A stretch of DNA of 64,000 nt from assembly GCF_003311645.1 (NCBI RefSeq), contig NZ_QEST01000088.1, positions 62,001-126,000 on the forward strand. The letters run 5' to 3'. The notes beneath the pieces were generated by a model. That model worked only from the letters and a program-made list of their open reading frames with translations, was not told the DNA's origin and did no database searches. Of the stretch, positions 47,788 to 57,032 are shown in pieces. This DNA is from Streptomyces sp. PT12 (GTDB taxonomy: Bacteria; Actinomycetota; Actinomycetes; Streptomycetales; Streptomycetaceae). How positions within the stretch are numbered: the first letter of the stretch is position 1; each line of letters begins with the position of its first letter. The position numbers were made by a program, and so were the translations under genes.

Positions 47788-48405
47788 CTACTCGCGCCAC
47801 TGGGGGAGCTCGACCGGCACCGGCTCGGGGTCGCGGGGGCCGAGGACCGCCTGGCACAGCAGGTGGGCACCCACCGCGGCGGCGGGCAGGGCGAACAGCA
47901 CGCCCTTGGCGCCCAGGCGCAGCGACGCGTCGAAGACGTTGTCGACCCCGGCGTCCCGGGCCGCCGCCGCGACGTCGTCGGTGGGGCCGAGCCACATGCC
48001 CAGCTGCCAGGCGAGCCAGGAGCCCGCGAGCGCCCCCGCGGCGAGCCCGAGCACCAGGGCCACCCCGCCCGTGCGCCGCAGCGCGAAGACCACGACCCCC
48101 GCGACCGCGCCGATCGCGAGGCCGAGCAGCAGAAACGTGCCGTCCGCCGCGATCGCCTGCTGGCCCTCTGAGTTCGCCAGCATGACCGACCTGCCGTCCG
48201 ACACCAGCGGCACCCGGGGCGCGAGCCACAGCCACAGCAGCCCGAGCGCCAGGCCGCTGGCCGCCGCGAGGGGCAGCGCCACGCGGACGCCGTCGGCTAT
48301 CTCCCGCCGCCAGTCCGTGCGCTGCCCTGGGCTCCCGCCACCGGGCGGCCCCCCGGTGGACGGGGACTCGGGGTGGTGATCGGGTGCGGGCTGGGGATCG
48401 GTCAC
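47788..48405 (-). CDS. DUF2567-like membrane protein
   Basis: 205 residues from GTG 48405. A ~30-residue Pro/Gly-rich head, then four membrane helices: VALPLAAASGLALGLLWLWLA, FLLLGLAIGAVAGVVVFAL, GVALVLGLAAGALAGSWLAWQLGMWLG and GVLFALPAAAVGAHLLCQAVL, with a GRSVMLANSEGQQAIAADG loop after helix 1. That layout is that of the DUF2567 family, uncharacterised actinobacterial proteins. Last gene of a short minus-strand series behind the ABC exporter genes. Confidence 0.75.
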   Translation of the reverse strand: MTDPQPAPDHHPESPSTGGPPGGGSPGQRTDWRREIADGVRVALPLAAASGLALGLLWLWLAPRVPLVSDGRSVMLANSEGQQAIAADGTFLLLGLAIGAVAGVVVFALRRTGGVALVLGLAAGALAGSWLAWQLGMWLGPTDDVAAAARDAGVDNVFDASLRLGAKGVLFALPAAAVGAHLLCQAVLGPRDPEPVPVELPQWRE

Positions 48406-48524
48406 CCCGTCATCCTGCCAGGCCCGGCCGCCTGTTCGGTCCCGGGGACGGCCGTTCGGGCGTCGGGCGGGAGCTCGCGGGGGCGCGGAGAAGGGCGCCG
48501 GGGCTCGCGCGGGCGCGAAGGGGC

Positions 48525-49292
48525 TCAGCGCAGCGCGGCCCGGCGGTAGGCCCAGGTGGCGAGCGCGAGCGCGGCGGCGCCCACCCCGGCGCACACGGCG
48601 AGGTTCGCGACCACCGAGCCCCAGTCGGGGCGCGGGCCGAGCGCCACGGCCAGCGCGTCCACGCCGTAGCTCGACGGCAGCAGGTCGCGCAGCAGGCGCA
48701 CCGGCTCGGGCAGCCGCCCCTCGGGCAGCACGCCGAGCAGCAGCGCCGCCGACATCCCGAGCTGCCCGCACAGCGTGGCCAGCTCGGCGCGCGGCGCGAG
48801 CAGGCCGAGCGCCGCGCCGAGCCCGGCCAGCGCGGCCCCGGCCAGCGGCACCACGGCGAGCAGCACCCACAGGCCGCCGAGCGGCAGCTGGTACAGCAGC
48901 CCCCCGGCCACGGCGGTCACCACGACCCCCGGCACGGTGAACGACGCGTACGCCGCCGCCGTCCCCAGCGCCACCGCGGCGGCGGGCACCGGCAGGGTCG
49001 CGTAGTGGTCGAGGCCACCGGCGGCGCGCAGCTGCCCGAAGTACTGGGCCAGCAGGTTGAGGGCGACGAACGCCACCACGAGCACCGCGGACCCGGCGAC
49101 CACGGCCCGCGCCTCCTCGCCTTCGCCGCCGTCGACGACGCCGCGCATCAGGATCATGATCCCGATCGACTGGAAGGTGGCCACGAACAGCAGCGGGATC
49201 CGCGCCACCCGCGCGCGCGACAGCTGCGCCCGGTATACGGCGCCGAGCGCGGGCCACACCCCCACCCCGGGGGCCAGCGGGTGGGCGCTCAC
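48525..49292 (-). CDS. ABC-2-type exporter permease
   Basis: 255 residues from GTG 49292, overlapping the ATPase stop by four bases. Six membrane helices: GIMILMRGVV region, AGSAVLVVAFVALNLLAQYFG, AAAVALGTAAAYASFTVPGVVVTAV, LGGLWVLLAVVPLAGAALAGLGAALG, MSAALLLGVL and VVANLAVCAGVGAAALALATWAYR. This is the permease of a drug- or lipid-type ABC-2 exporter. Substrate unknown. Coupled to the ATPase at 49289. Confidence 0.85.
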   Translation of the reverse strand: MSAHPLAPGVGVWPALGAVYRAQLSRARVARIPLLFVATFQSIGIMILMRGVVDGGEGEEARAVVAGSAVLVVAFVALNLLAQYFGQLRAAGGLDHYATLPVPAAAVALGTAAAYASFTVPGVVVTAVAGGLLYQLPLGGLWVLLAVVPLAGAALAGLGAALGLLAPRAELATLCGQLGMSAALLLGVLPEGRLPEPVRLLRDLLPSSYGVDALAVALGPRPDWGSVVANLAVCAGVGAAALALATWAYRRAALR

Positions 49293-50341
49293 GAACGCTC
49301 CAGGCCCGTGCCGCGCCCGCCCAGGGCGAGATAGACGTCCTCGAGGCTCGGGGTGGCCAGCGTGAAGTCGTCGAGCGCGGCGAACGCGGGGCCCGCCGTC
49401 ACCGCGGCCACCGCCTCGCGGGCGCGGTCGGCGGGCAGCCGCAGCGTCCAGCGCCGACCCGCCACCTTCGCCGCCGCGCGCAGGGCCGCGATCTCCGGCT
49501 CGCCGAGCGGGGGTTCGTCCCGCCAGACCAGCTCGAGGCGGACGTCGGTGCCCACCAGCGCCTTGAGCCCGCCCGGGGTGTCGCACGCGATGACGCGGCC
49601 CGCGTCGATCACCGCGACCCGGTCGAGCACCGTCTCGGCCTCGATGACGTTGTGCGTCACCAGCACCACCGTCGTTCCCTCGCACGCGCGCCGCCGGTCG
49701 ATCGCGGCCCACACGGCGCGCCTGGCCACCGGGTCCATGCCCGCCGTCGGCTCGTCGAGCACGAGCACGGGGCGCGGGCCCGCGAGCGCGGCGGCCACGC
49801 AGGCGAGCCTGCGCTGGCCGCCCGAGAGCCGCTTGAGCGGGCGCGAGGCGACGGCGGCCAGGTCGAGCTCCTCCATGACGGCCTCGCGCTCGCGGCGGGC
49901 CGCCTCCGCGTCGAGGCCGCGCAGCCGCGCCGTGGTCTCGACGGCCAGGGCCACGGTCAGCTCGTCGAGCGCGGTGGACTCCTGACCGAGGTAGGCGAGC
50001 AGCCGGGGCGCGCGGCGCGGGTGGCGGACGAGGTCGTGGCCGAGCAGGGTGACGCTGCCCGCGTCGGGGCGCAGCAGCCCGGTGAGCTGCCTGACGAGCG
50101 TCGTCTTGCCCGCGCCGTTGGGCCCGAGCAGCCCGAACACCTCGCCCCTCGCGATGTCGAGCGCAATGTCGCGGCTCGCGGTGACGGGGCCCGCGGGCGG
50201 GGCGCCGCGGGGGCGGCGCCCGCCCGGATAGGTCTTGGTCAGCCCGCGCACCGTGTACGCGGCCTCGACGAGTGGGGGGCGGGCCGGCGCGCGCCGGGCT
50301 GCTGCCGTCGGTGACCCGGCCCTGGCGATCGATGCGGCCAC
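49289..50341 (-). CDS. ABC exporter ATP-binding protein
   Basis: 350 residues from GTG 50341, preceded by TAGGCT ten bases upstream, so probably leaderless. Walker A GPNGAGKTTL, Q-loop YLGQESTALD, signature LSGGQRRLACVAAAL, Walker B VLVLDEPTAGMD and switch histidine VTHNV. A DUF4162-like C-terminal part follows (VWRDEPPLGEPEIAALR; DDFTLATPSLEDVYLALGG), usual in CcmA/DrrA-like exporter ATPases. The first ~30 residues are a low-complexity Ala/Arg head. Confidence 0.9.
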   Translation of the reverse strand: MAASIARAGSPTAAARRAPARPPLVEAAYTVRGLTKTYPGGRRPRGAPPAGPVTASRDIALDIARGEVFGLLGPNGAGKTTLVRQLTGLLRPDAGSVTLLGHDLVRHPRRAPRLLAYLGQESTALDELTVALAVETTARLRGLDAEAARREREAVMEELDLAAVASRPLKRLSGGQRRLACVAAALAGPRPVLVLDEPTAGMDPVARRAVWAAIDRRRACEGTTVVLVTHNVIEAETVLDRVAVIDAGRVIACDTPGGLKALVGTDVRLELVWRDEPPLGEPEIAALRAAAKVAGRRWTLRLPADRAREAVAAVTAGPAFAALDDFTLATPSLEDVYLALGGRGTGLERS

Positions 50342-50444
50342 GGTCAGGAGCCTACGTGGCGGCGGGCGCGCGCCGGACACCGGGGCACGTTTCGGACACG
50401 GGCGGCGATGGCGGGGCCGGTGACGGGGCCGTTGACGGGCGGGC

Positions 50445-51662
50445 TCAGGAGGTGCGTTCGGCGCCGGTGCGCCCGTCGACCTCACGCCAGAACCCGGCGC
50501 GGATCGCATAGCGGTCCTGCTCGTCGATCTGGTCGTCCTTGTGGGTCAGCAGGCCGAACCTGGCGGCGTAACGCAGGAGTTCGCCGTCGATGCGGTGCGG
50601 GATGCGGGGGTACTCGCCGGAGAGCTGCTGCAACGGGGCGGGCCCGGCGAGGCGTTCCGCCCAGCGCCTGGCGAACACCTGCCCCACCTCGAACGGGTCG
50701 CCGCCCACCGCCGTGATGTCCTCCTCGCGGTCCGCCCAGCGCTGCTCCGCGGTGGTCAGCTGCGAGAGCATCGGCAGCGCGGCGATCTCGGGCGACTCCT
50801 CGGGGCCCCCGCGGTCCACCCAGCCGCGGTCGGACGACCAGCGCAGCGTCGCGGTGGCGGGCGGCGGGACGGGGCGGCCGAGCGACGCCAGGTCCTTGGG
50901 GGTGGGCACGCCCTTGGCGGCGGGCACGGCGCCGTCGCGGTCGTCCGGCTCACAGGCCGGCTCCTCGGCGGGGGCGGTGCCGTTCTTGCCCGCGGGGGCG
51001 GGCTCGCGCTGGGTGGTCCTCGACGGCGTGGCCGAGGTCTCGGCGTGCGGCGCTGACAGGATGGCGGCGATCTCGGGGCGCGTGACGCGGGGCGCGGAGC
51101 CGGGCGCGGGCGCCTCGTTGACGCGCACGGCGCGCGTGATCCAGGCGCGGTCGAGGACGCGGCGCTCGTCGGCCTCGGCGACCAGGTCCTCGGACTGGTT
51201 GTAGTCGCCGTCGGCGGCCTGGACGGCCCACAGGTGGACGGCGACTCCGTGCTCCTTGGCGGACATCAGCCCGGGCAGCAGGTCGCCGTCGCCGGTGACC
51301 AGCACGATGTCGGCGCACGCCCGGTTGCGCGCGAGCTCGGTGAGCTCGGCGTGCATGGCCGCGTCCACGCCCTTCTGCGCCCAGCGCCCGTCGCTCCTGG
51401 TGAGCGCCCCGAGGCGCACGGTGACGCGCGGCATCACGCGCAACCGCCGGTGCTCGGGCTGGGGAACGCGGTCGGGCGCGCCGTCGAACCAGTAGATCCG
51501 CAGCAGGTCGCAGCCCGTGTCGGCCTCCGCGCGCTCGCGCAACGCCTGGATGAGCGCGGCGTGATCGACGGTGATGCGCGGGCGCGCGGGCTCCCCGGCG
51601 AGAAGGCTGGCGGCGGCACCGAGCAGATAGCCGGCATCCACCAGGACGACACAGCGGTCCAC
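50445..51662 (-). CDS. NYN-domain (PIN-like) ribonuclease-family protein
   Basis: 405 residues from GTG 51662 with GGAAGG. NYN domain about 1-160: CVVLVDAGYLLGAAASLL with the first acidic residue, LRIYWFDGAPDR, GVDAAMHAELTELA and IVLVTGDGDLLPGLMSAKEHGVAVHLW, giving the conserved aspartates expected to bind metal. The remainder is a long, proline/charge-rich linker and a winged-helix-like C-terminal part (GELLRYAARFGLLTHKDDQ; RYAIRAGFWREVDG). NYN proteins cut RNA. Divergent from the 41-residue gene. Confidence 0.85.
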   Translation of the reverse strand: MDRCVVLVDAGYLLGAAASLLAGEPARPRITVDHAALIQALRERAEADTGCDLLRIYWFDGAPDRVPQPEHRRLRVMPRVTVRLGALTRSDGRWAQKGVDAAMHAELTELARNRACADIVLVTGDGDLLPGLMSAKEHGVAVHLWAVQAADGDYNQSEDLVAEADERRVLDRAWITRAVRVNEAPAPGSAPRVTRPEIAAILSAPHAETSATPSRTTQREPAPAGKNGTAPAEEPACEPDDRDGAVPAAKGVPTPKDLASLGRPVPPPATATLRWSSDRGWVDRGGPEESPEIAALPMLSQLTTAEQRWADREEDITAVGGDPFEVGQVFARRWAERLAGPAPLQQLSGEYPRIPHRIDGELLRYAARFGLLTHKDDQIDEQDRYAIRAGFWREVDGRTGAERTS

Positions 51663-51851
51663 GTTGCACCTTCCCTACCTAAGCGTTTTCCTGAGTCTGC
51701 CCGACAGGACCGCCGTTATCTGTGCCAACTCGATCTTCGGCGTGGCGAATCCGTGACCGCCCGCGCCCGGAATGCGAAGGATGGCGGGTCGTGCGAGCCT
51801 GGTCGCGGGCCCGCGTTCACCGATCGCGGGAAGCGCAGCCAGGAGGCGATC

Positions 51852-51977
51852 ATGGCCAAGAACAAGAATCGCGACCGTCGGCCCGCACCCGAGCCGCCGC
51901 CCGAGCAGCCCCGCACCGAGTCGCCCGCCGAGCAGCCGAGGAGCCGCAAGCGCGAGCGCCGCTTCGGGCACAACTGA
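51852..51977 (+). CDS. 41-residue basic protein
   Basis: From ATG 51852 with AGGAGG six bases upstream. MAKNKNRDRRPAPEPPPEQP, then glutamate/proline-rich and ending RSRKRERRFGHN: highly charged and probably disordered. Ribosome-binding site, stop and an immediately following terminator make it a convincing small gene. No function recognised; small MAKNKNRD-type proteins occur widely in Streptomyces to my memory. Confidence 0.6.
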   Translation: MAKNKNRDRRPAPEPPPEQPRTESPAEQPRSRKRERRFGHN

Positions 51978-52019
51978 CCGCCGACGCCGGGCCCACGGCA
52001 CGGCGACACGGCGACACGG

Positions 52020-52055
52020 CGAAGGGCGCGCCCCGCGGCGGGGGCGCGCCCTTCG
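52020..52055 (+). terminator. Terminator of the 41-residue protein gene
   Basis: A perfect 15-bp inverted repeat (CGAAGGGCGCGCCCC / GGGGCGCGCCCTTCG) with a 6-base loop, 42 bases after the stop. Confidence 0.75.
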
Positions 52056-52081
52056 GTGTCAGGTCCCGGTCTCAGCCGGTC

Positions 52082-52327
52082 TCAGTCGTTGAACGAGTGC
52101 CGTTCATGCGCCGCCGCGAAATAGCGCGCGTCCGACACCTCGGAGGTCACCGATTCCACCGGCGCGGCATCGCCGTGCACGATGTCCCACGCCTCATGGA
52201 CGCAGCGCAATCGGTCCTCGAATGCCGTGCCGGGGAAATAGACGACCAGCGCGTGCACGGCCTCTTGGCGCGAAACACGCACCTGACGCAACAGGAATAC
52301 CGCCTTGTTGACCATTCGGGCTTCCAC
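52082..52327 (-). CDS. Hypothetical 81-residue protein
   Basis: From GTG 52327, with GGTGGAG just upstream; the internal ATG 52315 is an alternative. The protein is one compact domain: VNKAVFLLRQVRVSRQEAVHALVVYFPGTAFEDRLRCVHEAWDIVHGD then an acidic stretch and AAHERHSFND. No metal or membrane motif. I do not recognise the family. It follows dnaE on the same strand with a 120-base gap and ends just after the terminator at 52020. Confidence 0.55.
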   Translation of the reverse strand: MEARMVNKAVFLLRQVRVSRQEAVHALVVYFPGTAFEDRLRCVHEAWDIVHGDAAPVESVTSEVSDARYFAAAHERHSFND

Positions 52328-52447
52328 TGCGCTCCACCCTCATTCGGAGATTCGCTCCTTGTCGAAGGTAGACCTCCCGACGCCCCATTCAGGTAAAGCG
52401 GACTCCATCATCCGCCCAACAGGCGGGCATCATCCCGCCAAACGCCG

Positions 52448-55400
52448 TCACCCCGCGAGACAGGCAGGGCCGAGCAGCGCCTTGAGATCCCCGAACAGCG
52501 CGGGATCGGCCCGCACGCGGTGGCGGTCGAGCCGGTAGACGGTCGTGCTGCGCGCGGACTGGAGCTTGACCCGCACCTCCGTGGGGCCGCGGTGCTGCCC
52601 GAGCACTTCGCCGAGGCGTTCCACCAGCGGCGGGGTGACCTTGACCAGGGGGATGCTGATCGTGACCGGGGCGTCGGCGGACGCCTCGGAGAGGTCGGGC
52701 ACCATCAGCTCCATGGCGACCAGGCGCGGCACGTCCTCGCGCTTGTCGAGGCGGCCCTTGACGAACACCACGGCGTCCTCGACGAGCTGGGTGGAGACCA
52801 GCTGGTAGGAGGCGGGGAAGAACATGCACTCGATCGAGCCGCCCAGGTCCTCGACGGTGGCGATGGCCCAGGGGTTGCCCTGCTTGGTCATCTTGCGCTG
52901 GAGCCCCGAGATGATGCCGCCGATGGTGACCACGGCGCCGTCCTGGTAGTCCCCCGCGAGCGCGGAGATCGCGGCGTCGGCCTTCTCATCCAGGACGTGC
53001 TCGATGCCGAACAGCGGATGATCGGACACATACAGGCCGAGCATCTCCCGCTCCTGCGCGAGCAGATACCCCTTCTCCCACTCCTCGTCGGAGAAGACCA
53101 CGTCCATGCCGAAGCCGGGGCCGCTGTCCTCGTCCTTGTCGTCCATGCCGCCGAAGAGGTCGAACTGGCCCTCGGCCTCCTTGCGCTTGACCTGCACGAC
53201 GTTGTCGATCATGGGCTCGAAGTGCGCGGTCAGGCCCTTGCGGGTGTGGTCGAGGGTGTCGAACGCGCCCGCCTTGATCAGCGACTCGACGGTGCGCTTG
53301 TTGCAGACCACGGCCTCGACCTTGTCGAGGAAGTCGGGGAACGAGCTGTACTTCCCCTTCGCCTTCCGGGTGGCCACGATCGAATCGACAACGTTCTGGC
53401 CCACGTTTCGCACCGCGGTAAGACCGAAAACGATCGTGTCATCGCCGCGCGGCGTGAAGTGCGCCTCGGATTCGTTGACATCGGGCGGCAGCACCTTGAT
53501 GCCCATGCGGCGGCACTCGTTGAGATAGACGGCCGACTTGTCCTTGTCGTCGCGCACCGACGTGAGCAGCCCCGCCATGTACTCGGCCGGGTAATTGGCC
53601 TTGAGATATGCCGTCCAGTAGGTGACAAGGCCATATGCCGACGAGTGCGCCTTGTTGAACGCATAGCCGGAGAACGGCACCAGCACGTCCCACACGGCCT
53701 GGATCGCCTCGTCGGAGTACCCGTTGGCGCGCATGCCGCTCTGGAACGGCACGAACTCCTTGTCCAGGATCTCCTTCTTCTTCTTGCCCATCGCGCGGCG
53801 GAGCAGGTCAGCCTGTCCGAGCGAGTACCCGGCGAGCACCTGGGCGGCCTTCTGCACCTGCTCCTGGTAGACGATCAGGCCGTAGGTGACGTCGAGGACC
53901 TCCTTGAGCGGCTCCTCGAGCTCCTTGTGGATCGGCGTGATCTCCTGCTGGCCGTTCTTGCGCAGGGCGTAGTTGATGTGGGAGTTCATGCCCATGGGCC
54001 CGGGGCGGTACAGGGCGCCGACGGCGGAGATGTCCTCGAAGTCGTCGGGCTTCATCATGCGCAGCAGCGACCGCATCGGCCCGCCGTCGAACTGGAAGAC
54101 GCCCAGGGTGTCGCCGCGCCCCAGCAGCTCGAACGTCTTGGGGTCGTCGAGCGTCAGATCGAGCAGCTTGACGTCGATGCCCTTGTTCTTCTTGATGAGC
54201 TTGACCGCGTCATCCATGATCGTGAGGTTGCGCAGCCCGAGGAAGTCCATCTTCAGCAGGCCGAGCGACTCACACGTGGGATAGTCCCACTGCGTGACCA
54301 CGACGCCGTCGTTCTTCGGCGCGAACAGCGGCACATGGTCGACCAGCCGCTCGCTCGACATGATCACGCCAGCGGCGTGCATGCCCATCTGCCGGACCAG
54401 GCCCTCCAGGCCCTTGGCGGTGTCGATGACCTTCTTGACGTCGGGCTCGTTCTCGTACATCCCCCTGACCTCGGCCGCCTCGCTGTAGCGCGGGTGGTCC
54501 TTGTCGGTGATGCCGGAGAGCGGGATGCCCTTGCCCAGCACGTCGGCGGGCATCGCCTTGGTGATGCGGTCGCCCATCGCGTACGGGTAGCCGAGCACGC
54601 GGGAGGCGTCCTTGATGGCGGCCTTCGCCTTGATCGTGCCGTAGGTGCCGATCATCGACACCTTGTCGGCGCCGTACTTCTCCGTGACATAACGGATGAC
54701 CTCACCGCGCCTGCGCTCGTCGAAGTCGATGTCGACATCGGGCATGGACACGCGCTCGGGGTTAAGGAAGCGCTCGAAGATCAGGCCGTGTTCGATCGGG
54801 TCGAGGTCGGTGATGCCCATCGCGTACGACACGATCGAGCCTGCGGCCGAGCCGCGGCCCGGGCCCACCGCGATGCCCTGCGCCTTGGCCCACATGATGA
54901 AGTCCGCGACCACGAGAAAGTACCCGGGGAACCCCATCTGGATGATGACGCCCATCTCGTACTCGGCCTGCCGCGCCCGGTCCTCGGGCACCCCGCCCGG
55001 GTAGCGACGCTCCATCCCGCGCCGCACCTCCTCCTGGAACCAGGTCACCTCGCTGTACCCCTCGGGCACGTCGAAGCGCGGCATCAGGTCGCGCGGCTCG
55101 AACCAGCCGTCGATGTCGACCTGTTCGGCGACCAGGCGGGTGTTGGCGCAGCCCTCCTGCCAGGCATCCGACGAGTCGATGGCGTACATCTCCTCGGGCG
55201 ACTTCAGGTAGTAGCCGGTCCCGTCGAAGCGGAAACGATCGGGATCCGACAGGTTCTTGCCGGTCTGGACGCAGAGCAACGCGTCGTGCGCCCCGGCCTC
55301 GTGCGCGTGCGTGTAGTGCGAGTCGTTGGTGACCAGCGGCGGGATGCCCAGCTTGCGGCCGATCTCAAGCAGCCCATCGCGCACCCGGGTCTCGATCTCG

Positions 55401-55984
55401 AGACCGTGGTCCATCAGCTCCAGGAAGTACCGCTCCCTGCCGAAGATGTCCTGGTAGTCCGCGGCCGCCTTCAGCGCCTCCTCGGGCTGCCCGAGCCGCA
55501 GCCGCGTCTGCACCTCGCCCGACGGGCAGCCCGTGGAGGCGATCAGCCCCTCCGAATACTGCGCGATGGTCTCCTTGTCCATGCGCGGCCACTTCACGAA
55601 ATATCCCTCGGTGTACGCGTCCGAGGTGAGCCTGAAGAGGTTGTGCAGCCCGGTGCTGTTGTGCGCCCAGATCGTCTTGTGCGTGTAGCCGCCCGAGCCG
55701 GAGACATCGTCGCGCTTCTGGTGCGGCTGGCCCCACTGCACCCTGCGCTTGTGCCGCCGCGACTCGGGCGCGACATACGCCTCGATCCCGATGATCGGCG
55801 TCACGCCCGCGCCCCGCGCCTGCTGGAAGAAGTCGTACGCGCCATGCAGGTTGCCGTGGTCGGTGATCGCGATATGTGACATGCCCATCTCCTGGCACGC
55901 CTTGAACATGTCCTTCAGCCGCGCCGCCCCGTCGAGCAGCGAGTACTGGGTGTGCACATGCAGGTGTGTGAAGGGCTTGGTCAC
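52448..55984 (-). CDS. dnaE: DNA polymerase III alpha subunit
   Basis: 1,178 residues from GTG/ATG 55984 (MTKPFTHLHVHTQYSLLDGA). PHP domain at 1-~280 with HLHVHTQYS and AITDHGNLHGAY; polymerase domain with GPGRGSAAGSIVSYAMGITDLDPI and the two catalytic aspartates D416/D418 in MPDVDIDFDERRR, then the third in the palm; tandem helix-hairpin-helix (VRNVGQNVVDSIVATRKAKG) and a C-terminal OB-fold (AVVTIGGIISGLQRKMTKQGNPWAIATVEDLGG). The replicative polymerase, essential. DnaE1-type. Nearest same-strand gene is 120 bases downstream. Confidence 0.95.
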   Translation of the reverse strand: MTKPFTHLHVHTQYSLLDGAARLKDMFKACQEMGMSHIAITDHGNLHGAYDFFQQARGAGVTPIIGIEAYVAPESRRHKRRVQWGQPHQKRDDVSGSGGYTHKTIWAHNSTGLHNLFRLTSDAYTEGYFVKWPRMDKETIAQYSEGLIASTGCPSGEVQTRLRLGQPEEALKAAADYQDIFGRERYFLELMDHGLEIETRVRDGLLEIGRKLGIPPLVTNDSHYTHAHEAGAHDALLCVQTGKNLSDPDRFRFDGTGYYLKSPEEMYAIDSSDAWQEGCANTRLVAEQVDIDGWFEPRDLMPRFDVPEGYSEVTWFQEEVRRGMERRYPGGVPEDRARQAEYEMGVIIQMGFPGYFLVVADFIMWAKAQGIAVGPGRGSAAGSIVSYAMGITDLDPIEHGLIFERFLNPERVSMPDVDIDFDERRRGEVIRYVTEKYGADKVSMIGTYGTIKAKAAIKDASRVLGYPYAMGDRITKAMPADVLGKGIPLSGITDKDHPRYSEAAEVRGMYENEPDVKKVIDTAKGLEGLVRQMGMHAAGVIMSSERLVDHVPLFAPKNDGVVVTQWDYPTCESLGLLKMDFLGLRNLTIMDDAVKLIKKNKGIDVKLLDLTLDDPKTFELLGRGDTLGVFQFDGGPMRSLLRMMKPDDFEDISAVGALYRPGPMGMNSHINYALRKNGQQEITPIHKELEEPLKEVLDVTYGLIVYQEQVQKAAQVLAGYSLGQADLLRRAMGKKKKEILDKEFVPFQSGMRANGYSDEAIQAVWDVLVPFSGYAFNKAHSSAYGLVTYWTAYLKANYPAEYMAGLLTSVRDDKDKSAVYLNECRRMGIKVLPPDVNESEAHFTPRGDDTIVFGLTAVRNVGQNVVDSIVATRKAKGKYSSFPDFLDKVEAVVCNKRTVESLIKAGAFDTLDHTRKGLTAHFEPMIDNVVQVKRKEAEGQFDLFGGMDDKDEDSGPGFGMDVVFSDEEWEKGYLLAQEREMLGLYVSDHPLFGIEHVLDEKADAAISALAGDYQDGAVVTIGGIISGLQRKMTKQGNPWAIATVEDLGGSIECMFFPASYQLVSTQLVEDAVVFVKGRLDKREDVPRLVAMELMVPDLSEASADAPVTISIPLVKVTPPLVERLGEVLGQHRGPTEVRVKLQSARSTTVYRLDRHRVRADPALFGDLKALLGPACLAG

Positions 55985-56256
55985 GCGCCGGGCCTTCCGC
56001 AGCAGGGTCGTGGATCCCCCGACCCTACATCCGGCGAGCGCCGGGGGAACGGTCGGGGCGCGCCCCGAAGCAGATGACGTTTACGCAGGTCAGGCCCCTG
56101 TTGATCAACGATGCCGCAGGCCAGCGGGGGAGCGTTCGCTCTCCCGCGCGACCTCCCGCGCGACCCCGTCCGCGATCTCTCCCGCAGGCGCCCGCCCCGG
56201 CACCGGGGCACACCGCCCGTACCCCGCCGACCGCGGCCGTGGCACACTCGGTTCCG

Positions 56257-56931
56257 ATGGGCATATCGGCTCCGGGAATGCGGGTGGCGCGCGCGGCGGT
56301 GTTCGCGGCGCTCTGTGTCACGCTCTCCGCCGGAGCGCATGTGCTGCTCTCCGGTGAGCCGCTGCCCCTGCCGACCGTCGCCGTGGTCTCCCTCGCCGTC
56401 TTCGGCCTCGCCCTGGCCCTCGTCGGCCGCCGCGAGCACGGCTTCGGCACGATCGCCGCGCTGCTCGTCCCGGCGCACCTCGCGGCCGACACCGTCTTCA
56501 CCACGGGCCAGGCCACGTGCTACGGCCCCGGCGGCGGGCCCGTGACGGGCCCGCTCCGGCTGCTCGGCGTCGATCTCCTGTGCGCGGGCGGCGACGTGGG
56601 CCCCCCGCTGGCCGGGCTCGCGGGCGGCGACCCCGTCCCGTTCGCCGCCGCCCCCGCGGGGCCCTGGCTGCTGCTCGCCGCGCACGTGGCCGTCGGCCTG
56701 GCCGCCGCGGCCTGGCTCCGCTGCGGCGAGCGCGCCCTGGCGCGGACGCTGCGCTCCGCCGCCGCCGCGACGTTCCGCCCGCTGTTCGTCCCGCTCACGC
56801 GCGCCGCCGTCCCCGCCCCCGTGGACCCTGGCCCCCGCCGCCCGCGCCGCGTGCTCGCGGCCCCCGCGCTCCCCGCGCTCGCCCACTCCGTCCTGCGCCG
56901 CGGACCCCCGGTGGCCGCGCCCGCCCACTGA
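56257..56931 (+). CDS. Hypothetical membrane protein
   Basis: 224 residues from ATG 56257 (MGISAPGMRVARAAVFAALC). Four membrane helices: RAAVFAALCVTLSAGAHVLLS, TVAVVSLAVFGLALALVG, GTIAALLVPAHLAADTVF and GPWLLLAAHVAVGLAAAAWL, a cysteine-containing loop between helices 3 and 4 (CYGPGGGP, LLCAGGD), and a basic Pro/Arg C-terminal tail. I do not recognise the family. Reads toward the thioredoxin-like gene, 101 bases downstream. Confidence 0.6.
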   Translation: MGISAPGMRVARAAVFAALCVTLSAGAHVLLSGEPLPLPTVAVVSLAVFGLALALVGRREHGFGTIAALLVPAHLAADTVFTTGQATCYGPGGGPVTGPLRLLGVDLLCAGGDVGPPLAGLAGGDPVPFAAAPAGPWLLLAAHVAVGLAAAAWLRCGERALARTLRSAAAATFRPLFVPLTRAAVPAPVDPGPRRPRRVLAAPALPALAHSVLRRGPPVAAPAH

Positions 56932-57032
56932 CCGCACCGCGCACGCGCCGACCACGTCGCGCCCGCGCGCCGCGTTCCGTGGCGGGCCCCCGCCCACCGA
57001 CCGGATACCACACACCACGGAGACCATCCACC

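Noticed and set aside
52520-55879. A 1,119-codon open frame on the plus strand
   Set aside because: Antisense to dnaE, whose motifs are complete. The antisense translation has no known domain.
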